64,000 nucleotides of DNA from an uncultured Sphaerochaeta sp. GTDB taxonomy: Bacteria > Spirochaetota > Spirochaetia > Sphaerochaetales > Sphaerochaetaceae. Below, piece by piece: positions 62,708 to 64,000 of the stretch. Positions within the stretch are counted from its first letter, which is position 1, and the number at the start of each line of letters is the position of its first letter. The notes beneath the pieces are model-generated. The model was not told the origin of the DNA. It did not search any database and saw only the letters and a program-made list of their open reading frames with translations. The stretch spans positions 360,001 through 424,000 of the forward strand of contig NZ_OY781940.1 of NCBI RefSeq assembly GCF_963677315.1, written 5' to 3'. Both the position numbers and the translations under genes were made by a program.

Positions 62708-63697
62708 TCATCGTTTCATGATGATCCAAATAGCACCACTTCCCCCATACTGGGCTTTTGGGGTGTATGCTTCACGTACCACTTTGCTAATCCGTATCTG
62801 GGAAAGTGCAGCTTCTTTCAACAGGGAATATCCCTTGTCATTATGCAATCCTTTTCCCGTGATGATTGCCACCTTGAGAAGTTGTTGCTCCTTCGCGGAG
62901 CGTAGAAAATCTGCAGTTGCCTGTTCAGCTTCCAACACCTTCATTCCATGAAGGTCCAACGTTGACTGAGGTTCCATGGCACGAAGAGCAGAGATGGTAT
63001 GGGGGTCCGCTTTAGCTTCACGCTTTTCCTTCTGCGCCCGTTTGATCGCTGCTTCCTCATCACTCAATGTTGTCCATTGTTTGTAGGTATCTGCAAAGGA
63101 CCAGCTCACCGAGCTATCACGTTCCTGGTCAAGCTCTTCCTTCTCATCAAGAGCTTCCTGCATGTCATGGGTAGGTTGTAAAGGGAGGTCTTCACGTTCT
63201 CTCCTTCTCTGATCAGAGACAAGCTTTCCTCGTTTCTTCTTGGGCTTTTCACTCCCCTCGAATTCCTCGAGGAGTGATGCAAAATCTTTTTTAGGCACAT
63301 AGGTCTCACTTTTTTTGATGGAAACCGGTTCTTCCTTCTTGTTTTTGGCAGCTTGCTTCTCGCCTTCCCACTCAGCAAGAATCTCACCAAAGGACTTCTC
63401 CACTGCTACCTTGCTGTGGCTTTTCATCCGCTTGGTCACACCGCCCAGCTCACCTGTCTGTTCCCAAGTGGCAAGGATATCACCGAAGTTTGCCTTTGGA
63501 TCATAACCAAGCACCAAGGGCTCTTTGCGTTGACTGGTGGGTTGTTTCTTTGGCGCAGGTTGCTTCTGTTTCACAGGCTGTTTCTTTACTTCCTTGATAT
63601 GCTCAAACGGCTTGTAGGCATCAGAATCAACTACAAGACGGCTGTTTCCAGCCGTCTCGCTTGTATCAGAAATTTTCTTTTTTTTCTTCTTCGGCAC
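62708..63697 (-). CDS. Smr-domain protein with repeated F-x-x-L-x-x-W/F-E motifs
   Basis: 329 residues. The C-terminal 85 are an Smr domain (LDLHGMK near 247-253 and ITGKGLHN near 279-286), a nuclease-like fold also in MutS2 and some RNA-acting proteins. The rest is lysine/glutamate-rich and probably unstructured, beginning with a run of lysines. Four short segments recur in it: FGDILATWE (71-79), FGEILAEWE (103-111), FASLLEEFE (139-147) and the weaker FADTYKQW (201-208). They look like docking motifs for a partner. The target nucleic acid is unknown. Confidence 0.85.
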   Translation of the reverse strand: MPKKKKKKISDTSETAGNSRLVVDSDAYKPFEHIKEVKKQPVKQKQPAPKKQPTSQRKEPLVLGYDPKANFGDILATWEQTGELGGVTKRMKSHSKVAVEKSFGEILAEWEGEKQAAKNKKEEPVSIKKSETYVPKKDFASLLEEFEGSEKPKKKRGKLVSDQRRREREDLPLQPTHDMQEALDEKEELDQERDSSVSWSFADTYKQWTTLSDEEAAIKRAQKEKREAKADPHTISALRAMEPQSTLDLHGMKVLEAEQATADFLRSAKEQQLLKVAIITGKGLHNDKGYSLLKEAALSQIRISKVVREAYTPKAQYGGSGAIWIIMKR

Positions 63698-64000
63698 TCA
63701 GACCTCCCTCACATCCAGCAGCTGTGATACATAGGGCTTTACAAGCTCCACCACCTTGCTGATGGATGCTCCTTGCACCTTGATGGTACAAATGGCATTG
63801 GTGGGATCGGTTCCCATGAAGGTACCAAAGGTAATGATGTCAATTCCTGCCTCGCTCAGCACCTGACTGATCTTTGCGATGGTTCCGGGCTTGTCTTCAA
63901 CCACAAAGGTAAGGCGTACCCCGAAGTGGCGTGCACCAAAGAGCTCAAGCAGAATCTTGAACATATCACTCTTTGTCACAATTCCGATCAACTGCTGTCC
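63698..64000 (-). CDS. CBS-ACT domain protein, C-terminal part (runs off the window)
   Basis: The last 100 residues of a gene that begins beyond 64000. It starts in the end of a CBS domain (QQLIGIVTKSDMFKILLEL) and continues into an ACT domain (about the final 70 residues: VRLTFVVEDKPGTIAKISQVLSEAGIDI). CBS-ACT proteins of the AcuB type bind nucleotides and amino acids as sensors. It ends one base from the Smr gene start, so the two are one operon. Function cannot be assigned without the N-terminus. Confidence 0.85.
   Translation of the reverse strand, partial: GQQLIGIVTKSDMFKILLELFGARHFGVRLTFVVEDKPGTIAKISQVLSEAGIDIITFGTFMGTDPTNAICTIKVQGASISKVVELVKPYVSQLLDVREV

Overview
The window reads as chromosomal DNA of a spirochaete, most probably a Sphaerochaeta-like member of the Spirochaetota. 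The clues are a eukaryotic-type hexokinase, a long serine hydroxymethyltransferase with a central insertion, a manganese pyrophosphatase of the CBS-DRTGG type, an NQR operon, split glycine dehydrogenase subunits and many lipoprotein or barrel-like envelope proteins. The genus is an inference from gene content. I saw no tRNA, rRNA, insertion sequence or CRISPR array.

Layout. 1-5.7 kb: a more GC-rich block with a CopB-type copper ATPase carrying a ten-unit histidine repeat, a run of small SHOCT-tail proteins, a thioredoxin-like [2Fe-2S] protein and an [FeFe]-hydrogenase-like protein. It is bounded by 544 AT-rich noncoding bases and looks imported. 6-20.7 kb: a methyltransferase, envelope proteins, acetyltransferases, a polyamine ABC operon (potDABC), DNA glycosylase Tag, a membrane diguanylate cyclase, a large lipoprotein and a 7TM-PAS-LuxR regulator. 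20.9-25.3 kb: a sodium-pumping NQR-like operon (nqrBCDEF plus one unknown gene) with no nqrA in view. 25.5-29.5 kb: a glycosyltransferase, then a second CopB under a promoter with a CsoR-type operator and a short cysteine-containing leader peptide. 29.6-40.4 kb: nucleotide, vitamin B6 and sugar metabolism, a patatin, a Vsr endonuclease and exonuclease I.

40.4-43.3 kb: threonine-to-glycine conversion (tdh-kbl) with a divergent XRE-cupin regulator; both promoters and a shared palindrome are readable. 43.3-50.9 kb: an MFS carrier, prfA-prmC-rel, a manganese pyrophosphatase and rpiB. 50.9-55.9 kb: envelope proteins, a phospholipase D-like lipoprotein, a HAD-cytidine deaminase fusion and a dihydropyrimidinase. 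56-62.3 kb: glyA-gcvH-gcvPA-gcvPB and a sodium-coupled amino-acid transporter. 62.4-64 kb: infA, an Smr-domain protein and the end of a CBS-ACT protein.

How the genes work together. Threonine dehydrogenase and Kbl make glycine. GcvP, GcvH and GlyA split or interconvert it, and the NSS transporter may import it. The NQR complex would supply the sodium gradient used by such symporters. The two copper ATPases point to copper stress as a recurring selection. The most unusual items are the copper/SHOCT/hydrogenase block, the leader peptide of the second copB, the fully legible tdh control region, the HAD-cytidine deaminase fusion and the repeated aromatic motifs in the Smr protein.
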